Of a stretch of 64,000 nt of DNA, positions 53,023 through 62,705 are shown in pieces. Position 1 is the stretch's first letter, and each line of letters opens with the position of its first letter. Source of the DNA: Shewanella sp. ANA-3 (GTDB lineage: Bacteria > Pseudomonadota > Gammaproteobacteria > Enterobacterales > Shewanellaceae); contig NC_008577.1 of NCBI RefSeq assembly GCF_000203935.1, positions 3,410,001-3,474,000 of the forward strand, given 5' to 3'. Made by a program: the position numbers and the translations under genes. The notes under the pieces were generated by a model, which searched no databases, was not told the origin of the DNA, and saw nothing but the letters and a program-made list of their open reading frames with translations.

Positions 53023-53694
53023 TTAGCCAATAAATTTTGCTGATAAATCAACAGCCAATGCAAGGTTAGCCGCTTCGGTCGTGCCTGACGACTTTCTTGG
53101 GACAAAACTATGATCCCCATCGGCTAAGTATTCAATTTGTATATCACTGTTAAGCGGCCAACTTAGGAGCTGCGCCTGTGTGCCAAACTTATCCCGCTCA
53201 CCTTGTAGCACTAACACGGGCACTTGGCAGTCGTTAAGGGGCTCTAACCTAGGTTCACCACCCTTAAGCGGAATAAAGGGATAACCTAAGCAAATGACCC
53301 TATCGATACGGCTGGCTTGCGCGCTATCGCAGGCCAGTAACGCCGCCATGCGTCCGCCCATGGATTTACCCATCAAGACCACACGCTTAACCTTAGGCTG
53401 AGCGTGCGCCACACTGAGCATCTCGCCAAAACAGGCAAGCAGCTTTGGCGCTCTGTCAGGCGGGCGCTTTTTACCATCCACGGCATTGGCCTGCATGTAG
53501 GGAAAATTAAAGCGCATCACTTGAAAGCCCTTGGCGACAAGACCTGCGGCCATTTGGCACATAAAGTCGGAATCTCGATTCGCTCCCGCGCCGTGGGCAA
53601 ATAAAATCAAGGTCTCTGAGGGCTCGCCTTCTAACACATAGGCACTTGGCACCACATCCTCATTGACCAAGGGGTTATCCGGGTAACAACTCAC
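53023..53694 (-). CDS. Alpha/beta-hydrolase (Tex30/KANL3-like, dienelactone hydrolase fold)
   Basis: A 223-residue hydrolase. 'LILFAHGAGANRDSDFM' forms the oxyanion loop, the nucleophile is Ser in 'VVLMGKSMGGRMAALLA' (G-x-S-x-G), with Asp in 'VLVLQGERDKFG' and His in 'LADGDHSFVPR'. The start is GTG 53694, with GAGGAG 7 bases upstream. That places the first 20 bases inside the end of gcvA, so the two are translationally coupled. The substrate is unknown. E. coli lacks this gene at the same locus. Confidence 0.88.
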   Translation of the reverse strand: MSCYPDNPLVNEDVVPSAYVLEGEPSETLILFAHGAGANRDSDFMCQMAAGLVAKGFQVMRFNFPYMQANAVDGKKRPPDRAPKLLACFGEMLSVAHAQPKVKRVVLMGKSMGGRMAALLACDSAQASRIDRVICLGYPFIPLKGGEPRLEPLNDCQVPVLVLQGERDKFGTQAQLLSWPLNSDIQIEYLADGDHSFVPRKSSGTTEAANLALAVDLSAKFIG

Positions 53695-54586
53695 TGCGTG
53701 ACTCCTCGGCAAACATATCTAACATCCACTCACGGAACGCGACCACTTTACCCAGCTCGGCATGATTCTGTTGGCAGACGAGGTAATAGGCATCTTTGCT
53801 CACTAACACTTCTTGGAATGGGCACACCAGTCGACCCGCCTTAATATCGGGGCGAGCGAGTACGCTATAACCTAACGCCACACCTTGGCCGTGGGCAGCC
53901 GCCTGCAAAACGAGGGAGGAATGGCTAAAAATCGGCCCTTGGTTGACGTTGATATCGTGAATGCCACATTGTCTAAACCAAGCCTGCCAATCGTGACGGC
54001 TCATATCGTGCAGCAGCGTGTGGTATTTTAAATCTTCTGGCTTTGATAGTGGCTTTGGGCCGTTTAACAGCATAGGCGAACATACGGGGATCAGCACTTC
54101 ATTACGGAGTTTATCGGCGCGAAGCCCAGGCCAATTGCCTAAACCATAATAAATGGCAACGTCGACATCGTCGGTTAAGGAGCTAGCCTCTGTGTCTACC
54201 GCTTTAATTCGTACGTCAATGTCGGGATTTTTTTCACTAAACTTCGACAGGCGCGGCACCAGCCACTGAATCGCAAAGCTTGGCGACATACTCACGGTCA
54301 ACGAACCAATGGCACTACGTGCGAGCAGCCTGTCGGTCGCATCCGCCAGTTGGGTGAAGATGTCTTTAATATCGAGAAAATAGCTCTGACCTTCTTCGGT
54401 CAGCAGCAGCGAACGATTCTTTCGGCGAAATAATTTTAATCCGAGAAAATCTTCCAGCGCCTTAATTTGGTGACTCACCGCAGCCTGAGTCACAAACAAT
54501 TCTTCAGCCGCTCGAGTAAAGCTCAAATGCCGTGCGGCGGCCTCAAATGCTTTAACCGCATTCAGTGGTGGTAAGCGTCTTGACAT
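53675..54586 (-). CDS. gcvA: LysR-type regulator GcvA
   Basis: A 303-residue LysR-family regulator. 'RRLPPLNAVKAFEAAARHLS' then 'FTRAAEELFVTQAAVSHQIKALE' (split here) is the GcvA-type N-terminus, and 'LKLFRRKNRSLLLTEEG' the wing. The effector domain (90-300) has 'SMSPSFAIQWLVPRL' as in E. coli GcvA, the glycine/purine-responsive activator of gcvTHP and gcvB. The gcv genes are not in this window. Same-strand neighbours are the overlapping hydrolase, ygdD and rlmM. Confidence 0.92.
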   Translation of the reverse strand: MSRRLPPLNAVKAFEAAARHLSFTRAAEELFVTQAAVSHQIKALEDFLGLKLFRRKNRSLLLTEEGQSYFLDIKDIFTQLADATDRLLARSAIGSLTVSMSPSFAIQWLVPRLSKFSEKNPDIDVRIKAVDTEASSLTDDVDVAIYYGLGNWPGLRADKLRNEVLIPVCSPMLLNGPKPLSKPEDLKYHTLLHDMSRHDWQAWFRQCGIHDINVNQGPIFSHSSLVLQAAAHGQGVALGYSVLARPDIKAGRLVCPFQEVLVSKDAYYLVCQQNHAELGKVVAFREWMLDMFAEESRSELLPG

Positions 54587-54762
54587 AGTGATCTCTATCT
54601 CAATTTTTAATTAGTTTTTCTAATCCGTATTGTTACATTTAATCGTTTGTAAAGGCCAGCGTTTTTGATTAAATTTTGCGCCAACGAAACACATGAGTTG
54701 GACAATCTCGAACGGGTGATGGGAATGTCTGACAGCAATACTTTGTCAGCCCGGAGGCGACT

Positions 54763-54996
54763 ATGTTCAATTTAAAATCTGCTTTTGCGTTAGTGTTAGT
54801 CAGCGCACTCAGTGCCAATGTCAGCGCAAATGTTATCGATGCAGAAATTATCATCGACACCAGTGATTTACAGGCAAGTATCAATGCCGAACTGACTGCG
54901 ACGATGGAAAAAATGCATGAAGAAGCGCTGCAGGATCCTACCTTATTGCTTGCCGATGAAGTGTTACCGGCCCAGCAAGTGGTCAAGACCGAATAA
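54763..54996 (+). CDS. Small secreted hypothetical protein, 77 residues
   Basis: Signal peptide 'FALVLVSALSANVSANV' and a short, acidic mature part of about 55 residues, mostly helical ('SINAELTATMEKMHEEALQD'), with no cysteines. CGGAGG lies 5 bases before the ATG. The gene is free-standing, divergent from gcvA, and ends at a terminator 25 bp on. Likely periplasmic and lineage-specific; the role is unknown. Confidence 0.7.
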   Translation: MFNLKSAFALVLVSALSANVSANVIDAEIIIDTSDLQASINAELTATMEKMHEEALQDPTLLLADEVLPAQQVVKTE

Positions 54997-55020
54997 ATTG
55001 CACTGCTGATCAGTAAAATA

Positions 55021-55049
55021 AAAGCCGCATTCCAATGCGGCTTTTTTGT
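55021..55049 (+). terminator. Terminator of the 77-residue secreted protein gene
   Basis: AAAGCCGCATT pairs with AATGCGGCTTT over CC, followed by TTTTTT. Confidence 0.85.
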
Positions 55050-55147
55050 ATTCGTTTACCTGCTTATTGGCACATCGAGGCCCCAATTCATACGCATTAA
55101 GGCCAAAGTTGATGTTTGGCCTTAGCTCGCGTTTTACTCGCTATCGC

Positions 55148-56602
55148 TTAAGGGCGGTAAACCTTAACATTGTGATAACCTTGTTCAATCAGGTATAGCG
55201 CCTGTAATTTACTCATCACCCCACGCTCACAGTACAACAGGTAAGTCTTCTGCTTATCGAGATCGGCAAATTGAGTCGCTAATTTGAAGAAAGGAATGCG
55301 CTTGATTTCCACGCCTTCAATCTCCAGCGGCTTGTTCTCTTCTTCCTCAGGGGCACGAATATCAATCACCACTTCATTGGTGTCGATAGCAACAACGGTT
55401 TCAGTTTCAGTGATACGCGTATTCATTTGTTCTGCTATCTCCCTGATATCAATGGCCACGGCCTGCTCAACGATACGGTCAATCAAGTCCTCAGAGAATT
55501 TGGTCTCTTCGGCCTCAACCTTGGCCAGTACCGCCTTCACGGTTGGCTTTTGCGAAATCACGCCACAATACTCGGGCATAGATTTAGCAAAATCCTCGGT
55601 GCCGATACGGCGGCATTCGTTGATGATGTCCTGCTTATCCATGGCGATCAGCGGGCGCAGGATCAGCATATCGGTGCAGCGGTCAATCACGTTTAAGTTG
55701 GTTAAGGTTTGGCTCGATACTTGGCCTAAACTCTCACCTGTCACAATCGCCTGAATGCCCATACGCTCGGCAATACGCGCCGCAGTGCGCATCATCATAC
55801 GCTTGAGCACCACGCCCATTTGACCGTTGTCGATTTTCTCTAAAATCTCGGCCACCACAGGCTCGAACGGCACTGACACAAACTTCACCTTGTGGGATTC
55901 ACCATAGGTTTTCCACAAATGGTAAGCGACTTGTTTCACGCCAATTTCATGCTGCGCGCCACCGAGGTTGAAGAAACAGTAATGGGTACGAGCGCCCTTC
56001 TTAATAAATTGGTAGCTCGACACGCCTGAGTCAAAACCGCCTGAAATCAAGGACAACACATCTTCCTGCGTCGCCATTGGGAAGCCGCCTAAGCCTTCGA
56101 TACGCTTAGTCACCATATACAGTTTATCGCCCTCGATTTCGAGGTTAACTGTCACTTCTGGGTTCTTCAAACGCACGCCAATCGCATCGGTAAACTGGTT
56201 TAAACCACCACCGACATAACGCTCGACTTCGATAGAGTTAAAATCGTGTGAGCCAGTGCGTTTGACGCGCACACAGAAGGTTTTACCGGCAATTTGGTCA
56301 CGGTAAACGGGTAAGACTTGTTGGTAGATATCGTCAACAGAGGTAAAGCTGTATTCATCCACTTGCACCACATGGGCGATCCCAGGAATACAGGCTAAAC
56401 GCTCACCAAAGGCCTGAGCTAATTCAGGTTTATCATTTGGCACCTTTACCCAAATACGGTCCCATTGACGTTGCACTTTGGCATCTTCATCAACTTTTTT
56501 GAGCACGTTACGGATGTTGGTTTCAAGCATTTTGGTGAAGCGCATGCGCACGGGCTTGCTCTTCATCATGATTTCTGGGTACAGCTTTACAATAAACTTC
56601 AT
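55148..56602 (-). CDS. thiI: tRNA 4-thiouridine synthetase / sulfurtransferase ThiI
   Basis: A 484-residue enzyme that thiolates U8 of tRNA and feeds sulphur to thiazole synthesis. Order: N-terminal ferredoxin-like domain, THUMP domain (about 60-165), PP-loop ATPase with '[15 protein letters not shown]' (about 183-197) and a C-terminal rhodanese domain (about 405-484) with the persulphide Cys in '[13 protein letters not shown]'. The partner Cys is in '[10 protein letters not shown]'. This is the long, rhodanese-bearing form as in E. coli (482). Transcribed leftward with no close partner. Confidence 0.96.
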   Translation of the reverse strand: MKFIVKLYPEIMMKSKPVRMRFTKMLETNIRNVLKKVDEDAKVQRQWDRIWVKVPNDKPELAQAFGERLACIPGIAHVVQVDEYSFTSVDDIYQQVLPVYRDQIAGKTFCVRVKRTGSHDFNSIEVERYVGGGLNQFTDAIGVRLKNPEVTVNLEIEGDKLYMVTKRIEGLGGFPMATQEDVLSLISGGFDSGVSSYQFIKKGARTHYCFFNLGGAQHEIGVKQVAYHLWKTYGESHKVKFVSVPFEPVVAEILEKIDNGQMGVVLKRMMMRTAARIAERMGIQAIVTGESLGQVSSQTLTNLNVIDRCTDMLILRPLIAMDKQDIINECRRIGTEDFAKSMPEYCGVISQKPTVKAVLAKVEAEETKFSEDLIDRIVEQAVAIDIREIAEQMNTRITETETVVAIDTNEVVIDIRAPEEEENKPLEIEGVEIKRIPFFKLATQFADLDKQKTYLLYCERGVMSKLQALYLIEQGYHNVKVYRP

Positions 56603-56762
56603 GGGATTTCCGCGGGCAATTTTGTAAACAGCAAAATTGGTTAAAAGAATAATCGCCGGATTATAACAAACTCACGGCGATTGGCGCACCTGTTTCCACA
56701 CACGGTCTGCTCGTGGCGTGCGCTTATGCACAGTTGAACTTATAGTCAAAAAATCACAAATA

Positions 56763-56793
56763 AAAAAGCCGTGAGCAAGTCACGGCGTTTTTA
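56763..56793 (-). terminator. Terminator of pomAB
   Basis: GCCGTGA and TCACGGC pair around 5 bases; the minus-strand tail is TTTTTTATT. Confidence 0.8.
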
Positions 56794-56818
56794 TCGAGTC
56801 ACAGATTTGGATTAAAAG

Positions 56819-57739
56819 CTATTTACCCACTTGAATTTCTTCGGATTCTTTTGCTTTACCCTGTTCAATGGCAATCTCAACGCGGCGGTTTCGCGCGCGG
56901 TTTTCAGGTGAGTCATTAGGCACGATGGGATTATTCGACGCCATACCGACCACTTTCATCCGCTTAGGATCGAAGCCCTTCACTTGCAGCAGCACATCGG
57001 CCACCGCCACTGCGCGTTTGCTCGAGAGATCCCAGTTCGAGCTGTAGAGCTCATCGCTTATCTGCATATCATCGGTGTAACCCGATACCGTGATGATCCC
57101 CGGCACATCTTTTAGCAATTCACCGACCGAGCGCACCACAGGTTTAAATCGTGGCTGCAGGAAGCCCGATCCCGAGGCAAATGAGCCCTTCTCACGGATA
57201 CGGATAATGATTTGCTGCCCTAGTGACTCAATTTCGATCGCCCCATCGGTGATCTCGTTATTGAGTTCCTGCGCCATTTTCTTCACTTGCTGATTGATTT
57301 TATCCTGCGCCGCTGCGGCTTCCGCTTTTACCGCATCCGCCGTTTCTTGGGCCGTCGCCGAGGCTTCACCGCCCCGCTGCGAACCATTTTGCTGCTGCAC
57401 ACCACCCGCGCTATCGTCCTCGCCCGCTTGATAATCCAATACGGGTTCGGTCATTTCGTTGGTTTGTTGGTTAATGATTTCAATCGGCGTGGGATCGGGA
57501 CGGCCAGGACGAAACTCCAATGCAATCACAGACGTCCCCTTAGGAATGTCTTTGACTTCGACCTTGTTTTGCACCCCGAAGGCATACTTCATCGAGCCTG
57601 CGATCTGCTTAAACTTCATCACGTCCATTTCGGAGAATGACAGCAGCAGCACGAAGAAACACATCAAGAGGGACATCAAATCGGCAAATGTTGCCAACCA
57701 GAGCGGCGCTCCGGGCGGTGGACAGTTGCACTTAGCCAT
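56819..57739 (-). CDS. pomB: Flagellar stator protein PomB (MotB family)
   Basis: A 306-residue stator subunit. The single membrane helix at the N-terminus carries the ion-binding Asp20 in 'LATFADLMSLLMCFFVLLL'. A periplasmic linker rich in Gln/Ala (about 100-165, coiled) leads to the OmpA/MotB peptidoglycan-binding domain (about 180-295) with 'VSGYTDDMQISDELYSSNWD' and 'NRARNRRVEI'. The PomB-like N-terminal sequence and PomA partner suggest Na+ rather than H+ driving. It follows pomA with a 3-base gap. Confidence 0.94.
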   Translation of the reverse strand: MAKCNCPPPGAPLWLATFADLMSLLMCFFVLLLSFSEMDVMKFKQIAGSMKYAFGVQNKVEVKDIPKGTSVIALEFRPGRPDPTPIEIINQQTNEMTEPVLDYQAGEDDSAGGVQQQNGSQRGGEASATAQETADAVKAEAAAAQDKINQQVKKMAQELNNEITDGAIEIESLGQQIIIRIREKGSFASGSGFLQPRFKPVVRSVGELLKDVPGIITVSGYTDDMQISDELYSSNWDLSSKRAVAVADVLLQVKGFDPKRMKVVGMASNNPIVPNDSPENRARNRRVEIAIEQGKAKESEEIQVGK

Positions 57740-57742
57740 GGG

Positions 57743-58510
57743 CTACTCTCCGTCCGTTGTATCGATTTTCCGCTGTTTTTCAGCAAGATAATTCTTCAAG
57801 AAACCTTCAATCACCCGCGGGTTTTGACCATCTTGAATCGCTAATACCGCGTCCATAATCAGGTTGCGGTTCAGCATTTCTTCACCCATCCGCAGGGTGA
57901 GTTTATCGGCAATGGGAATACACACCATGTTGGCGACCACGGCGCCGTACAGCGTCGTTAACAAGGCCACTGCCATCGAAGGACCAATCGATTTAGGATC
58001 TGACATATTGGATAACATGGCCACCAAGCCCACTAAGGTACCAATCATCCCCATCGCGGGGCCAACGTCACCAAAGGCCCTAAAAATCGCAATGCCGTTG
58101 CGATGGCGCTCTTCGGTGAGGGCAATGTCTTTTTCAAGTGCGGCGCGCACCACTTCACCATCGTGACCATCGACCAACATATCGACGGCTTTTTGCATAA
58201 AACTGTTGGAAATTTGCGCTTCTTCGAGGGCAAGGAATCCGCCTTTACGGGCGGCGTCCGCCATAGTCACGGATTGTTCGATAAGATCTTCAGGCTTATC
58301 AATCTTAAACATAAAGGCTTTGACGGCAATTTTTACCGCGCCCAAAAACTGTTTGAGATTGAATTTCATCATTACGACGAAGAATGAACCACCGAATACG
58401 ATAAACACTGAGGGGACGTCGATAAAGATTGCCAGGCCGCCGCTGGTCATCATAGCCCAAAGGATAAAACCAAAGCCCCCGACTAGTCCTATAACTGTAG
58501 CTAAATCCAC
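57743..58510 (-). CDS. pomA: Flagellar stator protein PomA (MotA family)
   Basis: A 255-residue inner membrane protein with four helices and a large cytoplasmic loop (about 70-150) between helices 2 and 3 that contacts the rotor. 'MDLATVIGLVGGFGFI' and 'DVGPAMGMIGTLVGLVAMLS' (helix 3, with the conserved Pro) match PomA of Vibrio. Charged loop residues suited to FliG contact are present ('ALEKDIALTEERHRNGI'). The start is GTG 58510 with AGGAGC 6 bases upstream. With PomB it forms the torque-generating stator. Confidence 0.95.
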   Translation of the reverse strand: MDLATVIGLVGGFGFILWAMMTSGGLAIFIDVPSVFIVFGGSFFVVMMKFNLKQFLGAVKIAVKAFMFKIDKPEDLIEQSVTMADAARKGGFLALEEAQISNSFMQKAVDMLVDGHDGEVVRAALEKDIALTEERHRNGIAIFRAFGDVGPAMGMIGTLVGLVAMLSNMSDPKSIGPSMAVALLTTLYGAVVANMVCIPIADKLTLRMGEEMLNRNLIMDAVLAIQDGQNPRVIEGFLKNYLAEKQRKIDTTDGE

Positions 58511-58824
58511 AACGGCTCCTCAATATTCGGTATAAACGACATGATACTGACTCTATTCGCAAAATAACACAAAATGTCATCCGCATAGGGATTACACTTT
58601 GGTTTTAACCTGAGCCTTACTCTATGATGTCAAAGGATGATTATAAGCATAATGCTATTATTGTCATTTATCGGACAAGCACTAAGCAAGTTTAGCGACA
58701 ATTTCTATTTTCTGAAAAAAATTCAGCAACAAAGCGTGCTATTGAGCAAATATCCGTCGACTGAATTTGACCCTTGAGTCGCCCTGATATACCTTGTGTC
58801 CGCTCTTTCAAAGGAATTATTAAC

Positions 58825-59064
58825 GTGGCGAAGAAACCCGAAAATCTCAGTTTTGAAGAATCCCTTGGTGAACTCGAGCGCATCGTTGCCGAATTAGAAC
58901 AGGGCGATGTCTCTCTGGATGATGCGTTAAAACAATTTGAACGTGGCATCAATTTGGTGCGTAACAGCCAAGCAAAACTCGAGCAAGCTCAGCAAAAAGT
59001 GGCCATTTTACTCAAGCAGGATGAAAATGCGCCCCTCTCTCCCTATGCCGTTGAGGGCGAATAA
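58825..59064 (+). CDS. xseB: Exodeoxyribonuclease VII small subunit
   Basis: A 79-residue helical-hairpin protein that binds XseA. 'LSFEESLGELERIVAELEQG' and 'VSLDDALKQFERGINLVR' are the two family helices. The start is GTG 58825 (AAGGAATT upstream). The frame upstream is open to 58774 but lies in the divergent promoter region of pomA. First gene of xseB-ispA-dxs; 2 bases separate it from ispA. Confidence 0.95.
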   Translation: MAKKPENLSFEESLGELERIVAELEQGDVSLDDALKQFERGINLVRNSQAKLEQAQQKVAILLKQDENAPLSPYAVEGE

Positions 59065-59066
59065 GC

Positions 59067-59948
59067 GTGTTAGTCAATGCAATAAAAGAATATCAACTAC
59101 GGGTTGATGACCAATTAAAACAACGTTTCAGCACACTCGAAGACACTGCGCCGCAGTTAAAGGCCGCCATGACCCACGGCGCGCTATTAGGCGGTAAGCG
59201 TATTCGTCCCTTCTTGGTTTACAGCGTGGGGCAAATGTTTGGCGTGCCGCTTGAAAAGCTCGACGCCAGCGCCGCCGCCATTGAGTGTATTCATGCTTAT
59301 TCGTTAATCCATGACGATTTACCCGCCATGGACGATGACGACCTTCGTCGTGGTCAGCCCACAGTGCATATCGCCTTCGATGAGGCGACCGCCATCCTTG
59401 CTGGGGATGCACTGCAAACCTTAGCCTTTGAAATTGTGACCGAAGCCGTACCTGGGATCAGCAGCGAGCAACATATCGCTATGGTGAGGGCGCTGGCGAA
59501 AGCCTCGGGTTACCGTGGTATGTGTGGCGGCCAAGCGATTGACTTAGCCTCAACCGATAAGCTCATCGACCTTAAAGCCTTAACTCAACTGCATAATATG
59601 AAAACGGGCGCCCTTATCAGCTGCGCCGTTGAGTTAGCCCTGATCGCCGCTAATGCGCCAAAAGATGAATATCAGACTATGATGGAATTTGCCCATGCGG
59701 TAGGACTTGCCTTCCAAGTGCAAGACGATATTCTGGACATCATTGCCACCACGGAAGAACTCGGCAAACCCCAAGGCTCTGACGCCGAGTCCAATAAGAG
59801 TACTTTTCCGCAACTACTTGGACTGCAAGGCGCCAAAGATACCGCCGCGCAACTGATCCAAGAGGCACTATCAGCGCTGGCTAAATTGCCATACAATAGC
59901 CAGTTAATCGCAGACTTCGCCCGCTATATCATTGAGCGAAGAATATAA
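59067..59948 (+). CDS. ispA: (2E,6E)-farnesyl diphosphate synthase
   Basis: A 293-residue prenyltransferase that condenses IPP with DMAPP/GPP to farnesyl diphosphate. The first Asp-rich motif is 'HDDLPAMDDDDLRRG' (DDxxxxD spacing of bacterial FPP synthases), the second 'FQVQDDILDI'. 'GGKRIRPFLVY' binds IPP. The start is GTG at 59067, directly after xseB. It lies in the isoprenoid operon with dxs, so early and middle steps of the pathway are made together. Confidence 0.96.
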   Translation: MLVNAIKEYQLRVDDQLKQRFSTLEDTAPQLKAAMTHGALLGGKRIRPFLVYSVGQMFGVPLEKLDASAAAIECIHAYSLIHDDLPAMDDDDLRRGQPTVHIAFDEATAILAGDALQTLAFEIVTEAVPGISSEQHIAMVRALAKASGYRGMCGGQAIDLASTDKLIDLKALTQLHNMKTGALISCAVELALIAANAPKDEYQTMMEFAHAVGLAFQVQDDILDIIATTEELGKPQGSDAESNKSTFPQLLGLQGAKDTAAQLIQEALSALAKLPYNSQLIADFARYIIERRI

Positions 59949-59969
59949 TAAGAGACGAAGTATCTCGCT

Positions 59970-61838
59970 ATGAGTTTGGACATTTCACAGTTTCCCGTGT
60001 TGGCTCAGGCCAACACTCCTAATGAACTCCGCCAGCTTCCTCAGGCCCTGTTACCTCAATTGGCCGATGAGTTGCGGGAGTTTCTTCTTAAGTCCGTTGG
60101 CATGTCCAGCGGACATTTTGCCTCTGGACTTGGCACGGTCGAACTGACTGTCGCCCTGCATTATGTCTATAACACCCCGTTTGATCGTTTGATTTGGGAC
60201 GTTGGCCACCAAGCCTATCCCCATAAAATTCTCACCGGTCGCCGCGACAGAATGCACACCATTAGGCAAAAGAACGGCTTACACCCTTTCCCTTGGCGGG
60301 AAGAAAGTGAATACGACACCTTTAGCGTCGGACACTCCGGTACATCCATCAGTGCCGCATTAGCCATGGCCGTTGCCGCCGAAAAAGAACAGGCTGGCCG
60401 CAAAGTGGTTGCCGTGATTGGCGATGGCGCCATGACGGGCGGTATGGTGTTCGAGGCCATGAATCACGCGGGTGATTTGCACAACGATATGCTGATGGTG
60501 CTGAACGATAACGAAATGTCGATTTCAGAAAACGTCGGCGCGCTCAACAATCACCTAGCGCAACTGATGTCGGGCCGCCTCTACACCACCATTCGTGAAA
60601 GCAGCAAGAAAGTCCTCAAGGGCATGCCGGTCATCAAAGAGATGGCCAAGCGCACCGAAGAGCACCTCAAGGGCATGGTTGTACCTGGCACTCTGTTTGA
60701 AGAGCTAGGCTTTAACTATATCGGCCCCATCGATGGCCACGATGTCGATGCCTTAGTGGAAACCCTGCGCAATATGCGCTCTCTAAAGGGCCCACAAGTG
60801 CTGCACATCATGACCAAAAAAGGTCGTGGCTATGAACCGGCCGAGAAAGATCCTATCGGTTGGCACGCAGTACCTAAATTTGACCCATCACAGTTTAAGA
60901 AGCCAGCGACTAAGCCGGGACTGCCAACCTTCTCCCAAGTGTTTGGCAAATGGTTATGTGATATTGCCGAGCAGGATGAAAAAGTCTTAGGCATTACCCC
61001 AGCCATGCGTGAAGGTTCGGGCATGGTGGAGTTCTCACAACGCTTCCCGAAACAATATTTCGATGCCGCCATTGCCGAGCAACATGCGGTGACCTTAGGG
61101 GCCGGATTTGCCTGTGAAGGCTTTAAGCCTGTGGTCGCCATTTACTCGACCTTCCTGCAACGGGGCTATGACCAGCTAATCCACGATGTGGCACTACAAC
61201 GTTTACCGGTATTGTTCGCCATTGACCGTGGCGGTATCGTCGGTGCCGACGGCCCAACCCACCAAGGAGCATTCGATTTAAGCTTTATGCGCTGCATTCC
61301 GAATATGGTGATCATGGCGCCATCGGATGAAAATGAATGTCGCCAAATGCTCTATACAGGTTATTGCTATGATGCAGGCCCGAGCGCGGTGCGTTATCCA
61401 AGGGGAAGCGCCACAGGCGCGACTCAGGTAGAAGCCATGACGGCGCTGCCAATTGGTAAAGGCGTGATTAAGCGTTTAGGCAAAGGTATCGCCATGCTGA
61501 ACTTTGGCACCACCTTAGCCGCCGCCTTAACCGCCGCAGAAAGCTTAGACGCCACCGTCGTCGATATGCGCTTTGTGAAGCCGTTAGATGTGGATTTAGT
61601 CAAAGAGATGGCGCAAACCCACGATGTGCTCGTCACAGTGGAAGAAAACGCCATTATGGGCGGCGCTGGCTCTGGTGTATTAGAACTGCTGCAAAAGCTT
61701 AAAATGCCGAAACCTGTGCTGCAAATAGGCCTACCCGATGAGTTTATTAAACATGGCTCTCCAGAAGAAGTGACCCATGATTTACAACTCGATGCCGAAG
61801 GTATGTTAGCGCAAATTAATGCCTTTCTTGCCGATTAA
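59970..61838 (+). CDS. dxs: 1-deoxy-D-xylulose-5-phosphate synthase
   Basis: A 622-residue thiamine-diphosphate enzyme making DXP from pyruvate and glyceraldehyde 3-phosphate, the entry step of the MEP pathway. ThDP/Mg site '[20 protein letters not shown]' followed by '[20 protein letters not shown]' (GDG...N). '[16 protein letters not shown]' is the N-terminal signature and '[17 protein letters not shown]' holds the catalytic Glu. Length is standard. Third gene of xseB-ispA-dxs. Confidence 0.97.
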
Positions 61839-61914
61839 GTGTTATGGGAGCTAAGCTCCCAGCAACAGTGCAAAGCGTGATGAATCGCGATTAGCAGGCA
61901 AAAAACAGACAAAT

Positions 61915-61943
61915 AAAAAGGACTGCATCTGCAGTCCTTTTTA
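61915..61943. terminator. Bidirectional terminator between dxs and grpE
   Basis: AAAAGGACTGCA and TGCAGTCCTTTT form a long stem with T runs on both strands. Confidence 0.9.
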
Positions 61944-61985
61944 TTACGTAACCTTTAACGCTCAGTGCGTTAACTTAGGCTTCAA

Positions 61986-62606
61986 TCAGGCTTCAATGTT
62001 GATTGAAGCAGATTCTTGGCTAGGGCCGCCCTGTGACACCATCACCATGGCAGGACGCAGTAAACGGCTGTTCAGCTCATAACCCTTTTGCATCACTAAC
62101 ATCACAGTATTGGCTGGATACTCAGCGCTTGGCTGCATACCAATGGCTTGATGTTGGTCAGGGTTGAAGGCTTGCCCCTGTGGATCGATAGGTTTTACCC
62201 CAAACTTAGCCACGGCGGTCAAGAAGCTCTTTTGCGTAAGCTCAACACCTTCGAACAGTGCTTTGGTGGTTTCATCCTGTGGATTAGTACCTTGCAGCGC
62301 ACGTTCCATATTGTCTAACACTGGCAGTAATTCGTTGGCGAATTTTTCCAATGCAAACTTGTTCGCCTTTTCCACATCCATCGCAGCACGGCGGCGAATG
62401 TTGTCTACTTCGGCAGCAGCACGGATAACTGAATCTTTTTGCTCTTCAACTTTCGCCAAAGCGTCAGCGAGTAACTGTTCCAGCTCTTCAATACGGAAAT
62501 TGGCTTGGGTAAGCTCGTCAATCAGACTCGCTTCTTCGGTAGAAACTTCAGACTCTACACCCTCTTGGATCAGATCCTGTTCTGCTTTAATCGACTCGTT
62601 GCTCAT
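61986..62606 (-). CDS. grpE: Nucleotide exchange factor GrpE
   Basis: A 206-residue co-chaperone of DnaK. An N-terminal acidic disordered tail and a long helix (about 25-85, '[20 protein letters not shown]') lead to the four-helix and beta domain with '[20 protein letters not shown]', '[12 protein letters not shown]' and '[16 protein letters not shown]'-like core (here '[18 protein letters not shown]'). ATG 62606 follows GGAGTG. The upstream sigma-32 promoter makes this a heat-shock gene transcribed apart from dnaK. It faces nadK divergently. Confidence 0.96.
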
Positions 62607-62654
62607 TTTCACTCCAGCTAAAAATGCTTTGTTTCTAAATACTCTGGGCATATT

Positions 62655-62680
62655 ATGGGGATCAATTTTGACGTTTCAAG
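62655..62680 (-). promoter_or_regulatory. Sigma-32 heat-shock promoter of grpE
   Basis: On the minus strand CTTGAAA (62674-62680), a 13-base spacer, then CCCCAT (62655-62660) matches the RpoH consensus CTTGAAA-N(11-16)-CCCCATnT almost base for base. It lies about 50 bp before the grpE start codon. Confidence 0.88.
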
Positions 62681-62705
62681 GCCTAAGGCCAGATCTAGCA
62701 TAAAT

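Noticed and set aside
54669..54986. 105-codon minus-strand ORF over the 77-residue secreted protein gene
   Set aside because: The plus-strand gene has a signal peptide, a strong RBS and a terminator; the reverse ORF has none.
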